Shown here one piece after another: positions 34,624 to 43,325 of a stretch of 64,000 bases of DNA. Origin of the DNA: Stanieria sp. NIES-3757 (GTDB lineage Bacteria > Cyanobacteriota > Cyanobacteriia > Cyanobacteriales > Xenococcaceae). The position numbers and the translations under genes are program-made. Location: NCBI GenBank assembly GCA_002355455.1, contig AP017376.1, forward strand, positions 1 through 64,000. The letters are read 5' to 3'. Positions within the stretch are counted from its first letter, which is position 1. Each line of letters begins with the position of its first letter. The notes below the pieces were generated by a model that saw only the letters and a list, made by a program, of their open reading frames with translations, ran no database searches and was not told where the DNA came from.

Positions 34624-36351
34624 ATGATGAAAAAAACTTGGAAAACCTTTATTAATATTGTTTTGGTTACTTGCCTAATTGTTCTAACCAACTCACTGGC
34701 TTATTCTCAGACAAATGCTGCGCCCGAAAGCAAGCTCGATGGTGCTCCGGTAGTTTTCAATAACGAAACTCTATTTGTTATCCAAGAAAACATTGGTCCA
34801 ATTTCTCCTCAACAACGAGCTAAGGGAATGAGTGAAAGAATTGAAAAGTTTGGCAAGGATTTCTCTCTTGCCGTTGATTCACTTCAGTTAGTAGATGACA
34901 AAGAAACAATTATATTAAATGAAGGAATAGCATACATTGCTACGTCAGACCAATTTCTTGTCGTGATTACGGATGCCGATGCCAAAGCAGCCGGGGCAAC
35001 CAGACAGAAATTAGCCACAGAATATTTACAAAAAATAAAAACCTCTATCGGTCAATATAGAAAGGAGCGCAGTTTAACCAACTTAATATTTGGGGTTATT
35101 TATACTGTCATCGCTACAGTGAGTCTCATCATTCTGGTCACCATCTTGAATAAGATTTTTCCCAGAATCCATACTCAGCTAAATGCTTGGCGAGAGACGC
35201 GCATTCGCCCGCTCAGAATTCAAAATTTTGAATTGATCTCTGCCCATCAAATTGTCCGATTTTTGCTCCAAGTAAGCCACATTATTCGTTGGCTACTTAC
35301 TTTTAGCATATTTGTTATCTATATTGCTTTAGTCTTAAGTTTTTTTCCTTGGACGAAAAGACTCGGACGAGATATTTTTAATGAATTTTTAAAAGCTATA
35401 AATTTTGTTTGGGATGAATTTGTTGGTTATCTTCCCAATTTATTGATTATTGCCTTAATTATTGTTATTACCTACTATCTTATTCGCTTATTAAAACTAA
35501 TTTTTAATGCTATAGGTCGAGAGGATCTTTCTCTGCCTGGATTTTATCCCGAGTGGGCAGAACCTACCTTCAAGCTTTTGTCTTTATTAGTTATAGCTAT
35601 GGCAGTAGTGATTGTTTTTCCCTACCTGCCTGGTTCTAATTCCCCGGCTTTTCGAGGCATTTCCATTTTCTTGGGAGTTCTCTTCTCTCTAGGCTCTACG
35701 GCTGCTATTGCCAATATCGTTTCTGGCATTATTCTTATCTATACTCGCGCTTTTGAAATTGGCGATCTTGTCAATGTCGCTGACACTCTGGGATTTGTAG
35801 AAGAAAAATTGCTCCTCGTTACTCGCATTCGTACCCCTAATAATGACTTTGTGACAATCCCCAACGCCCTCTTACTTGCTAATAAGGTGATCAATCACAG
35901 TGCTTCTATTCGAGATGCTAAGAGACCTCTACTCGTTCACACTACCGTGACCCTGGGTTACGATGTACCTTGGCGAAAAGTTTATGCAGCCTTTATCGAT
36001 GCCGCTCGCTCGACTTCATATATCTTAGAAGAACCCGCTCCTTATGTTTTGCAAACTAGTCTCAACGATTTCTACGTGACTTATGAGTTAAAAGCCTACA
36101 CCAATTACCCCGAAATGATGGCAAAAATTTATTCCCAATTACATGAAAATATTCAAGACAAGTGTAACGAAGTAGGGATTGAAATTATGTCTCCTCATTA
36201 CTCGGCAATTCGGGATGGCAATCAGACGACGATTCCCGAAAATTATCTTGCCAAAGGCTATACTGCACCAGGATTTCGCTTTCATCCTCTCGAACAGCAA
36301 TTCGAGCGTCCTCGCTATCAAGGTAACGAACGAGAATCGCTAGATGGCTAA
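34624..36351 (+). CDS. MscS-family mechanosensitive ion channel
   Basis: A 575-residue channel from ATG 34624; an earlier ATG at 34573 lies inside the IS630 remnant and is unlikely. It begins with a signal-like hydrophobic segment (INIVLVTCLIVLTNSLAYS) and a periplasmic domain, followed by membrane helices around residues 150-175, 225-245, 270-295 and 315-335. The pore-lining helix and beta domain follow: GVLFSLGSTAAIANIVSGI, YTRAFEIGDLVNVADTLG, VEEKLLLVTRIRTPNNDFVT, IPNALLLANKVINHS. It relieves turgor during osmotic downshock. The preceding IS remnant may have changed its promoter. Confidence 0.9.
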   Translation: MMKKTWKTFINIVLVTCLIVLTNSLAYSQTNAAPESKLDGAPVVFNNETLFVIQENIGPISPQQRAKGMSERIEKFGKDFSLAVDSLQLVDDKETIILNEGIAYIATSDQFLVVITDADAKAAGATRQKLATEYLQKIKTSIGQYRKERSLTNLIFGVIYTVIATVSLIILVTILNKIFPRIHTQLNAWRETRIRPLRIQNFELISAHQIVRFLLQVSHIIRWLLTFSIFVIYIALVLSFFPWTKRLGRDIFNEFLKAINFVWDEFVGYLPNLLIIALIIVITYYLIRLLKLIFNAIGREDLSLPGFYPEWAEPTFKLLSLLVIAMAVVIVFPYLPGSNSPAFRGISIFLGVLFSLGSTAAIANIVSGIILIYTRAFEIGDLVNVADTLGFVEEKLLLVTRIRTPNNDFVTIPNALLLANKVINHSASIRDAKRPLLVHTTVTLGYDVPWRKVYAAFIDAARSTSYILEEPAPYVLQTSLNDFYVTYELKAYTNYPEMMAKIYSQLHENIQDKCNEVGIEIMSPHYSAIRDGNQTTIPENYLAKGYTAPGFRFHPLEQQFERPRYQGNERESLDG

Positions 36352-36524
36352 CTTATTTTTTTAACCCTACTGACAGCCCAATACAGAAAGCCGTGGCTAT
36401 CTAATACCGATAAGAGCTAAGTAATAATGCTCAGGAAGAAGAGTGATCGCTAATTTATTTGTCCTGCCTATAATCATAACCAGGTGAATTCATATAATAG
36501 ACATCTCCAAAATACAAATATAAG

Positions 36525-36567
36525 TTGCTTGCTAATTCAATCTTTTCCCCATAGTCATAAAAGAGGG
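36525..36567. repeat. Solo terminal fragment of an IS701-family element
   Basis: This 43-bp stretch matches, nearly base for base, the complement of the left end of the IS701 element at 41664, including the last codons of its transposase (GTTGCTTGCTAA) and the inverted repeat (CCATAGTCATAAAAGAGGG). The rest of the element is missing, so this is a deletion scar. Confidence 0.8.
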
Positions 36568-36599
36568 AAGACAGTGGGTTTACGAGCTACCCCATCGCG

Positions 36600-36747
36600 A
36601 TTCAACTGTACCCTCAGACAACGGGTATCACGCCTGGTAAGAAAGTGCTTGTCGTTTTCCAAAAGTTTAGAGAATCACATTGCAGCCATTTGGAATTTTG
36701 TGCATCATTACAATGCGACACGACGACCCAAGCTGGGGCTTACTTGA
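36600..36747 (+). pseudogene. IS1-family transposase tail (InsB fragment)
   Basis: The frame reads TLRQRVSRLVRKCLSFSKSL followed by ENHIAAIWNFVHHYNA, the conserved C-terminal end of an IS1 InsB protein different from the one at 30775. Only about 48 codons remain; the upstream part and inverted repeat are lost next to the IS701 scar. Confidence 0.75.
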
Positions 36748-36917
36748 TGCCATTCTAATTTCTTCAGCCTCTCCTTCAGGACACTACCCATTCTTGTTCC
36801 GATGCTACGCAAACCCCCTTACTCAATTCAAACTATTTAATCTTAGGTTTCATTTAAGCTGTAAGATGTAAGTCAAGATAGCCATAACCTAATTTGCAAT
36901 TTTAGGATGTAAAGTTA

Positions 36918-37685
36918 ATGAGCTACAAATACATTAACAGTCTAGCTACCCCAGAAAATGTAAACAAGTTTCTGGAGTTAGTTGATTTAGCTGGGGGTTC
37001 GGGGAAAGATGCTCAGAATGCCTTCGACTTGGCAGACAAGCTTCGTACAGGTCTCCAGATGCAATTATGTGTTCAATCTCTTCAAAAAGATCCAGCTTCG
37101 GCAAAAATGCTGGAGGAAAAATATGTCGGGCCGCCCTACAATCCAGAAGCTATGTTGAAAATGCCGAAGGGATCTTTAGGATGGACTCTTGCCAAAGCAT
37201 GGTCGGCCCTGGGTTACACTCCAGAGTTTTACACTCCCCATCGTTCTGCCTCAGAGACAGACGGCGATTACATTAACTTCAGAGTTTTCAAGACTCACGA
37301 TATACACCACATCCTAACTGGATATTCACTCGACGATCTAGGAGAATTAGGCGTTATTTCTGTATTCGTGGGTCAAATTCGTTTTCCTGGTTTTCTCTTT
37401 CTAGATCTAATCGGTTTGTTACTCAGCTTTTTTACCAGTGACAAGCTTTACGAGCAAAACATGGAGCCATCGGAACTGAATAAAACTCTTGGGTATCAAT
37501 TTCGGTTGATTTCAGATGGAATCGAAATGGGACAAACGGCTAAGCCTTTATTTCCTGTTAAGTGGGAAGAAGGACTGGAACGCCCCTTAGAGGAGTGGCG
37601 GCAAGAGTTAAATATTAAACCGGTGAGGGAAGGCCCCTATAGTTGGTACAGTAATCCTAAGTTAAGAGCGGCCTTGGAAATATAA
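36918..37685 (+). CDS. COQ4-family protein
   Basis: A 255-residue protein with the COQ4 hallmark HDxxH motif (FKTHDIHHILTGYSLDDLGE, around residues 118-137), followed by a helix with a Glu and the C-terminal LFPVKWEEGLERPLEEWR pattern. In other organisms COQ4 acts in ubiquinone synthesis. Cyanobacteria use plastoquinone, so the substrate here is uncertain and may be another quinone or a lipid-like molecule. It is the first of two genes, with an SDR reductase 3 bp downstream. Confidence 0.85.
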   Translation: MSYKYINSLATPENVNKFLELVDLAGGSGKDAQNAFDLADKLRTGLQMQLCVQSLQKDPASAKMLEEKYVGPPYNPEAMLKMPKGSLGWTLAKAWSALGYTPEFYTPHRSASETDGDYINFRVFKTHDIHHILTGYSLDDLGELGVISVFVGQIRFPGFLFLDLIGLLLSFFTSDKLYEQNMEPSELNKTLGYQFRLISDGIEMGQTAKPLFPVKWEEGLERPLEEWRQELNIKPVREGPYSWYSNPKLRAALEI

Positions 37686-37688
37686 GCT

Positions 37689-38384
37689 ATGAAAGGCAAA
37701 CAGGTATTGCTAACGGGCGGTACAGGTGGACTGGGCTTAGGCGTGATGAGAGTTTTACTAGCTCAGGATGCTAAAGTTACCACTCCGTACCGCAGTGAAA
37801 GGTCTTTAGAGCCTCTTCAAGAAGCATTTACAACAGTCGAGCTTGAGAGCATTCGGCTGGTGGAAACAAACCTCTCTGATGAACAGTCGCTCGAACGATT
37901 AGTCAATGGCATGGAACGCGTGGACGCTCTGATTCATACCGTAGGCGGCTACTCAATGGGAAAAACTCATGAATATAGTTTTGAAGCTTGGAAAAAAGAC
38001 ATTGACTTAAATCTTAATACTGCATTCTTAGTTTGCAAGCATAGTCTGAGACGGATGTTAGAGCAAGGTTACGGGCGTATTGTCACGGTAGGGTCGCGGG
38101 CAGCATTCGAGCCCGGCGGGCAGTTGGCAGCTTATTCTGCTTCTAAGGCGGGAGTTGTGGCACTGACAAAGGCGATCGCAGATGAAACAAAAGGAACAAA
38201 CATCACAGCGAATGTTGTTCTCCCCAGCGTCATTGATACTCCTAAAAATCGACAGGACATGGGTGAGGAAAATGCTCATTTGTGGGTAACTCCTGAATCT
38301 TTAGGGCAGGTAATTTGTTTCTTGGCATCAGAGGCCGCGAAAGATGTGCGAGGTGCTGCTGTGCCAGTCTATGGCAGTGCCTAA
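37689..38384 (+). CDS. SDR-family oxidoreductase
   Basis: A 231-residue short-chain dehydrogenase: NAD(P)-binding GGTGGLGLG at residues 9-17, active-site Tyr and Lys in YSASKAG, Ser in VTVGSRA, and NxxLPSVIDTP after the fold core. The gene follows the COQ4-like gene by 3 bp and must be co-transcribed. The product probably reduces a carbonyl intermediate in the same pathway. Confidence 0.9.
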   Translation: MKGKQVLLTGGTGGLGLGVMRVLLAQDAKVTTPYRSERSLEPLQEAFTTVELESIRLVETNLSDEQSLERLVNGMERVDALIHTVGGYSMGKTHEYSFEAWKKDIDLNLNTAFLVCKHSLRRMLEQGYGRIVTVGSRAAFEPGGQLAAYSASKAGVVALTKAIADETKGTNITANVVLPSVIDTPKNRQDMGEENAHLWVTPESLGQVICFLASEAAKDVRGAAVPVYGSA

Positions 38385-38663
38385 ATTCAAATTGGCGATT
38401 AACAGACTGATACCCATTGGTGACAAGTTAAGCTTGAATGGCTGATGTCAAGAGGGAAAAGTAGAGAAATTAAGGAGTGGTTTAATTCGTTTTGGGCGAG
38501 GAGGTTTGACTATCCCTAAATCTTGATTTTCAGATGCAGTCAAATAAGCATAAGTTGCGTATTTTAATGTCATTTTGGTTCTGAACCTTTAGCCCTGAGT
38601 CTGCGAAGGGTCTGTGAAGAATCTGAAGAATCTCGTGCTACTGATAACTGATAACTGAAAAAA

Positions 38664-39596
38664 GTGCCAATTAAAAGACACAGAAGAAAGCTGGCTAACG
38701 GCGAAGAGAAAATTTATACCTACGCTGTATCTGTCGATGGCTCAACCAGACAATCTCTATCCGCTCGTGACAGTTCGGAGTCGCTGCAAATCTACAGAGG
38801 CAAGGAATTTCGTCGTATTGTCGCAGCACTCCAGGCAAACTCCAGTTTATTAGTTGTTGGCGAAGCTGGTTGTGGCAAAACCTTCTTAGCTCAAGCCATT
38901 ACCGCCGAACTGACCGAAATGAATTTTCAGGTAGCCGTCACCAAACCAGGAACGGTCAAACAGATACTCAGTGAAATAGCTAATCAGTTAGGAGTGGATA
39001 CGGAAAACCTCAATGGTAAGGCACTTTCGACAATGGGACTGATGAAAGAGATTGCTGATTGGTTGTTAGTTAATACCGCATTTCTCATCTGTGACAATGC
39101 CCATCGTTTCCCAGTCTCTTTACGCTGTTGGTTAGACCAACTCCATACCCAAGGACAGCCCATCTTACTGCTAGCTACCTATCCTCCTGCGCGGGACATT
39201 TTTTTTAAACTACCCAGAATCGAACTCGAACCAATGAAAGATTCGGCGACTAGAGCCATCATGCTAGAAGCTGCTGCGGAATTAAACCTGGAACTCACAC
39301 CCGCTCAATTAGCATCTTTGCAGCAGAGAGTTGGAGGCAATCCCATGTTAGCCAAACGAGTAGTCAGAGAGGAATATTTGGGTTTAGATGGTCAGGCATT
39401 AGACCATACTCAGTGGATTGATGGCACACCTTATTTAATCGCTGGTTTAATGTGTTTAGTTCTAGTGCGCTTTATCGGACTTGGATTTAACAACAAATCC
39501 CTTTATCTCTTGGGTGGCATTATCACCGTAACAGTTGGAGTCGTCAGAATAATTTTATTTAGCTTACCTCGTAAATCTGGAAGATTGGGACAATAA
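38664..39596 (+). CDS. AAA-type ATPase with two C-terminal membrane helices
   Basis: A 310-residue protein starting at GTG 38664. Walker A lies at about residues 66-74 (VVGEAGCGKTFL), Walker B near 144-148 (FLICDNAHRF), and an arginine-rich ATPase lid follows. This ATP-binding module resembles the short AAA ATPases that serve DNA transposition or effector regulation. Residues about 258-300 form two hydrophobic segments (LIAGLMCLVLVRFIGLGF, LYLLGGIITVTVGVVRIILF), so the protein is membrane anchored. The N-terminus is basic (PIKRHRRK). Function unknown; a toxin-antitoxin pair follows 35 bp downstream. Confidence 0.65.
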   Translation: MPIKRHRRKLANGEEKIYTYAVSVDGSTRQSLSARDSSESLQIYRGKEFRRIVAALQANSSLLVVGEAGCGKTFLAQAITAELTEMNFQVAVTKPGTVKQILSEIANQLGVDTENLNGKALSTMGLMKEIADWLLVNTAFLICDNAHRFPVSLRCWLDQLHTQGQPILLLATYPPARDIFFKLPRIELEPMKDSATRAIMLEAAAELNLELTPAQLASLQQRVGGNPMLAKRVVREEYLGLDGQALDHTQWIDGTPYLIAGLMCLVLVRFIGLGFNNKSLYLLGGIITVTVGVVRIILFSLPRKSGRLGQ

Positions 39597-39631
39597 ACAG
39601 TTAAACTGTAGCTTATAGACTACAGTAAATT

Positions 39632-39970
39632 ATGGAAGCCCAAGAAAAAACCATTCTCACCTATGTTAAAGCCGATGGCAGCGCACCTTTTAACGACTGG
39701 CTTGAAGCTCTTAAAGATAGGAAAGCTCGTGCCATAATTCGGACGAGAATTAACCGTATTCGACTGGGTAACTTAGGCGATTGTAAATTTGTAGGAGAAG
39801 GAGTCAGCGAACTGAGAATAAAATTTGGTGCTGGCTACCGAGTTTATTTTGGGCAAGAAGGAGACACCATCATCATTTTGTTATCTGGTGGTGATAAAAG
39901 TAGTCAGGATAAAGATATCAAACAAGCAAAGCAATATTGGCAAGATTACAAGAGGCGTGGCAATGACTAG
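39632..39970 (+). CDS. RelE/ParE-superfamily (PF05973-type) toxin
   Basis: A 112-residue toxin of the phage-derived HigB/Gp49 group: FNDWLEALKDRKARAIIRTR, IRLGNLGDCKFVGEGVSELR, GYRVYFG and LLSGGDKSSQDKDIKQA. These usually cleave translating mRNA. It overlaps the antitoxin gene by 8 bp, in toxin-first order. Confidence 0.9.
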   Translation: MEAQEKTILTYVKADGSAPFNDWLEALKDRKARAIIRTRINRIRLGNLGDCKFVGEGVSELRIKFGAGYRVYFGQEGDTIIILLSGGDKSSQDKDIKQAKQYWQDYKRRGND

Positions 39971-40262
39971 AACTAGAAGTTATAAAGACGATTTACTAAA
40001 AGCTTTAACCGACCCAGAAGAAGCCAGAGAATATCTCAATGCAGCTTTAGAAGACGAAAACCCAGAAGTCTTTTTACTAGCACTGCGAGATGTCGTGGAA
40101 GCTAACAGCACCATGAGCGAACTAGCACGAGTAACCAACCGCAATCGCGAGAGTTTATACAAAACCCTTTCAGAAAAAGGCAATCCCCAACTCAATAGCG
40201 TCCGCAGTATTCTCAATAACTTAGGTTTCAAATTAGCAGTAGATACTAAAAATCAAAAGTGA
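39963..40262 (+). CDS. Addiction-module antidote protein (helix-turn-helix)
   Basis: A 99-residue antitoxin from ATG 39963: YKDDLLKALTDPEEAREYLN, then a helix-turn-helix NSTMSELARVTNRNRESLYK and GNPQLNSVRSILNNLGFKL. This is the standard partner of PF05973-type toxins. It overlaps the toxin gene, so the two are coupled. Confidence 0.9.
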   Translation: MTRTRSYKDDLLKALTDPEEAREYLNAALEDENPEVFLLALRDVVEANSTMSELARVTNRNRESLYKTLSEKGNPQLNSVRSILNNLGFKLAVDTKNQK

Positions 40263-40511
40263 TAAGTCAAAAGTCAAAAGTCACAATTAAGTCAAAAGTG
40301 TTAAGTCACAGGTCACAAGTTTTTGAAATTTGCAAGATTATAGGTTTAAATTGAGTTAGCAAAGTGTAAATTATTGAGCTTAAAATCTTTATCTCAATAC
40401 TAATAATTACTTGTGACTTCTAACTTATTACTTGTAACTTAAATTGGTTTCTATACAAGATAGAAGGGGTTTGCGTAGCAAACGTACAATAAACCACGCT
40501 AAGAGAAATTA
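40263..40511. repeat. Short word repeats, imperfect inverted arms
   Basis: Repeated words AAGTCAAAAGTC and AAGTCACA on the left (40264-40320) and their rough complements ACTTGTGACTT and ACTTGTAACTT on the right (40409-40440). The arms could pair imperfectly around about 90 bp. This resembles low-complexity repeat spacers common in cyanobacteria. No gene is seen. Confidence 0.5.
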
Positions 40512-41659
40512 TATCAAATCCGTTTGAATACCCATAATTAAATCAGGTCTTCAGGCCACCAATGATAGTTAGTCAATCCTTGAATCAATTGTGGTTGTCG
40601 AAGTAGACTACGGCATCTTTGAATCATAATTTCTTCTAATTGGTCGAGAGTGTCAAAAGTTTTGTTCGCGATTGCTTCATTAGTCAGAGGCCATAATCTT
40701 TCGGCAGGTTGTAATTCTGGTGATTTGGGAGGCATCCAGAATAAATGTACTCCTTTGGGAACTTTTAGCTTTTCAGTAGTATGAAAAGATGCTTGATCGA
40801 GCGCTAAAATGACTCGCTTTTTTTCACCTATCTCAAAATGCCGAGCAAAATCTTCTAACAAAAGACTAAAAACTTTAGTGTTCAACTTGGGTACAATCCA
40901 CCAATAAGTTTCTCCTGAACCAGGATGTACAAATCCTGCTAACCACAACCATTGAAATCGCCAATTAACTTTGGCTATCGGTTGCTGACCCTTTTCTATC
41001 CACATGATTCGATTTACTGGCTGCAATCCGATTCGATGCTCATCTTCAGCCCAAGTTTCTACCGTTGATTCAGGATATTGTTGTTTAATTGCTGCGGCAG
41101 TCTGCGCCAGTTTTTTTTCCAGCGTTGTTGCTCTTCGGGATCACTTTCGACATGAGTAGGTCTTGGTCTTCGACGGACGTATTCTAGTCCTCGAAGATAA
41201 TCCCATCCTCTTTGAGGTGCGATCTCTTTGCCTAATAACTCACTCATCCAAGCTGCTACTTTGGTTCCGCTCCATAATCCTCCTGACTCTGGTGTTGCTT
41301 GAAGGGCTTGCCATAATAAGGCTTGTTGTTGTTCATCCAATAGTGGCTTGGCTCCCTGATTCTCTTTTCTTTTATCCCCCAAGCTTTCTGCCCCCAAGCG
41401 ATTGTAACCCCAGACAAGTTCGTAAATCCAGCTACGGCTATAGCCAGTTATCTCTGCTACTTGTTCTGTAGTCTTTCCCTCTGCTAACAACCAGATAATT
41501 TGGTAGTGACTTCGCTCTCGTGGTTCTCTTGAATTACGATATCGTTGTTTTAGTTCCTCTATACTTAAATGAGGTTCGATTCTAATTCGTTTCGGCATCA
41601 ATTGAATTTGGTTATTTTCTCTGCTTGATTATATCATGGGCAATTAAACGGATTTAATA
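40512..41659 (-). mobile_element. IS630-family insertion sequence, copy B
   Basis: 1148 bp with the same ends as copy A. The left flank ends in TTA and the right flank starts with TAA, so the target duplication is imperfect; the right side is immediately followed by an IS701 element whose insertion may have replaced the original flank. Confidence 0.88.
40538..41601 (-). CDS. IS630 transposase made by a -1 frameshift, copy B
   Basis: Same two frames as copy A: 180 residues (41601-41059) and 162 residues from the internal ATG (41026-40538), joined through eight A on the coding strand near 41114. Protein sequences are identical to copy A. Conservation of the split reading frame in both copies supports programmed slippage. 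Confidence 0.82.
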
Positions 41660-41663
41660 TAAC

Positions 41664-43108
41664 CCCTCTTTTATGACTATGGGGAAAAATATTGAATTAG
41701 CAAGCAACAGAGAACGAATACTCTAAAAATTGACTTTGAGGAAAAGGAGAACCACGAAAGCGATTCATAATGTTGATTAACTTAGAAAAACCAAGTTGAA
41801 GATGTTGATTAGGAAATACGGATAGCCAAGGTTGAATAAGAGAGAAAAAGATTAATGGTTGAATAATTAAGCGCAAGTTATTTAAAGAACTTTTCCAACC
41901 AGCACCAGAATCCCACGCCTGATGATTAGAGAAAGGAAAAGAAGAAACTGATTTAAGAGTAGAGACTTGAGAATTGGCATCGGGAACAATCGTCTCTAAT
42001 TGAAAATAATTAGCTTGAAGACTTACTAAAAAATAAGTACTCATAATTAATTCCCACCAGCGTTCTATACCGTGATAATCTGTAACTCGAAAATCTGCCC
42101 AACCAAGTTCATTTTTGACTTGTTTAAACGCATATTCAATCCAGTTTCTCAAACTATATTCTGAAGCAATTGTGGTGGCAATTTTGCCTTTTTTATTCGT
42201 CATAATAAACCAAGTATCTTTTGGTTCAGGGTTTTTGTCGTCTTGTTTACTTATTTGATAGAAACGAATATGTTTTCTTGTGCCAAAAATAATTTCTCTA
42301 ATGTATCTAGTTTCGCTCTTCTTTCGAGATAATTTTTGTTGATAAGCTTGCCATCGATTATATTTTTTTTTCTCATCGCCGAACATCCAAACCTTATGGT
42401 TAGAGCGAATTGCCACAATATACTCCAGATTCAATTGCTCCAAAACTGTAATTACATCTCCACTTTCTCCATACAAACTATCAGCTAATATTAACTTGAT
42501 GTTAAAGTTCCATTTTTGTAATTCCTTGATTATTTCTACAGCTAGTTGTGGTTTGGTTTTATATGTATCTTCTGCTTTGAGGCATTTGTTCGGCTTAAAT
42601 ATTTTAAAAAGTAAAGGGTATGTTATTCCCTCTACTACTGCATAAGCATTAACCGACACAATTCCATTTTTTGTCTTTCCTAAATTACCAATATACTGTC
42701 TGGCTACATAATCAGTTGTTTTTCCTTTCTTGACATCTCCTGTTTCATCAATACAAAGAGTTATTTTTCTTTCTCCAATCAATAATTTAGTCAACCATAA
42801 TCTAATTTCTCGTATTTTTTCTACATTCCAATGAGCTTCAGATAGAAAATAATTTAATCCTTGACTATCTTTTAATCCTACCGCTCTTGCTATCTTTGGT
42901 AGCGACTTTCTAGGTATTTCTGATAGCATTCCTAAATGTATTAATTTGAATGCTTCATAATTTCTCACATCAGAGAATAGCTCTTGGTAGGCTTGACAAT
43001 AGTGATCGATAAAACTCACTGTTGATGATGCTTCTCTTCGTGGTGTCACCATTTTTCATTGGGTTTTTATTTTCAATTATTTTATCACCCTATAGTCATA
43101 AAAGAGGG
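41664..43108 (-). mobile_element. IS701-family insertion sequence
   Basis: About 1.45 kb with inverted repeats CCCTCTTTTATGACTAT and, complemented, the same 17 bases on the right. Flanks read ATAAC and ATAAT, suggesting a 4-bp duplication of ATAA with a one-base uncertainty. It landed directly against IS630 copy B. A solo end of a second copy is at 36525-36567. Confidence 0.85.
41697..43052 (-). CDS. IS701-family transposase
   Basis: A 451-residue DDE transposase. Diagnostic segments: LCIDETGDVKKGKTTDYVAR (first Asp), IKLILADSLYGESGDVI (second Asp), and LRNWIEYAFKQVKNELGWAD (Glu). The frame is uninterrupted, so the element may be active. Confidence 0.92.
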   Translation of the reverse strand: MVTPRREASSTVSFIDHYCQAYQELFSDVRNYEAFKLIHLGMLSEIPRKSLPKIARAVGLKDSQGLNYFLSEAHWNVEKIREIRLWLTKLLIGERKITLCIDETGDVKKGKTTDYVARQYIGNLGKTKNGIVSVNAYAVVEGITYPLLFKIFKPNKCLKAEDTYKTKPQLAVEIIKELQKWNFNIKLILADSLYGESGDVITVLEQLNLEYIVAIRSNHKVWMFGDEKKKYNRWQAYQQKLSRKKSETRYIREIIFGTRKHIRFYQISKQDDKNPEPKDTWFIMTNKKGKIATTIASEYSLRNWIEYAFKQVKNELGWADFRVTDYHGIERWWELIMSTYFLVSLQANYFQLETIVPDANSQVSTLKSVSSFPFSNHQAWDSGAGWKSSLNNLRLIIQPLIFFSLIQPWLSVFPNQHLQLGFSKLINIMNRFRGSPFPQSQFLEYSFSVAC

Positions 43109-43325
43109 ATAATTGACTGTACCAATTAAACCTATCTGAACTAACAAGCCTCAAACCATTGAAATCTTGTTTAAAATTTCTGTACCAATTTAACTGTAAG
43201 TTAATTGGTACACTGATAGCGATCGCCAAAAGAGTTTCTGAAACCTTTACGGGGAAATAGTTACAGCCAAGCGCGTGGTTTTCGGTACACTTGCTACTCG
43301 AATGCCTTTCCCAACAAGTCTATTG
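43109..43325. other. Intergenic region with TGTACCAATT repeats
   Basis: Contains TGTACCAATTAA at 43118-43129 and a near-perfect inverted repeat TGTACCAATT...AATTGGTACA at 43182-43213 (about 13-bp arms, one mismatch). It looks like a transcription-factor operator. It follows the end of the NB-ARC gene and no gene starts here now, so it may belong to a promoter cut by the IS701 insertion. Confidence 0.5.
43182..43213. promoter_or_regulatory. TGTACCAATTTAAC palindromic operator-like site
   Basis: Arms TGTACCAATTTAAC and GTTAATTGGTACA around a 5-bp centre; a third half-site with the same sequence stands 64 bp upstream. The geometry fits a dimeric repressor. No cognate regulator is identified. 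Confidence 0.5.

Larger units (their letters stand above)
36352..36917. other. Intergenic region with two IS remnants
   Basis: 566 bp with no intact gene. It contains a solo end of the IS701-like element (36525-36567) and the tail of an IS1-type transposase (36600-36747), listed separately. The remainder (about 36750-36917) probably holds the promoter of the COQ4-like gene. Confidence 0.6.

Noticed and set aside
40263-40440. Inverted word repeats as a MITE
   Set aside because: The arms are only roughly complementary, lack target duplications and are low-complexity.
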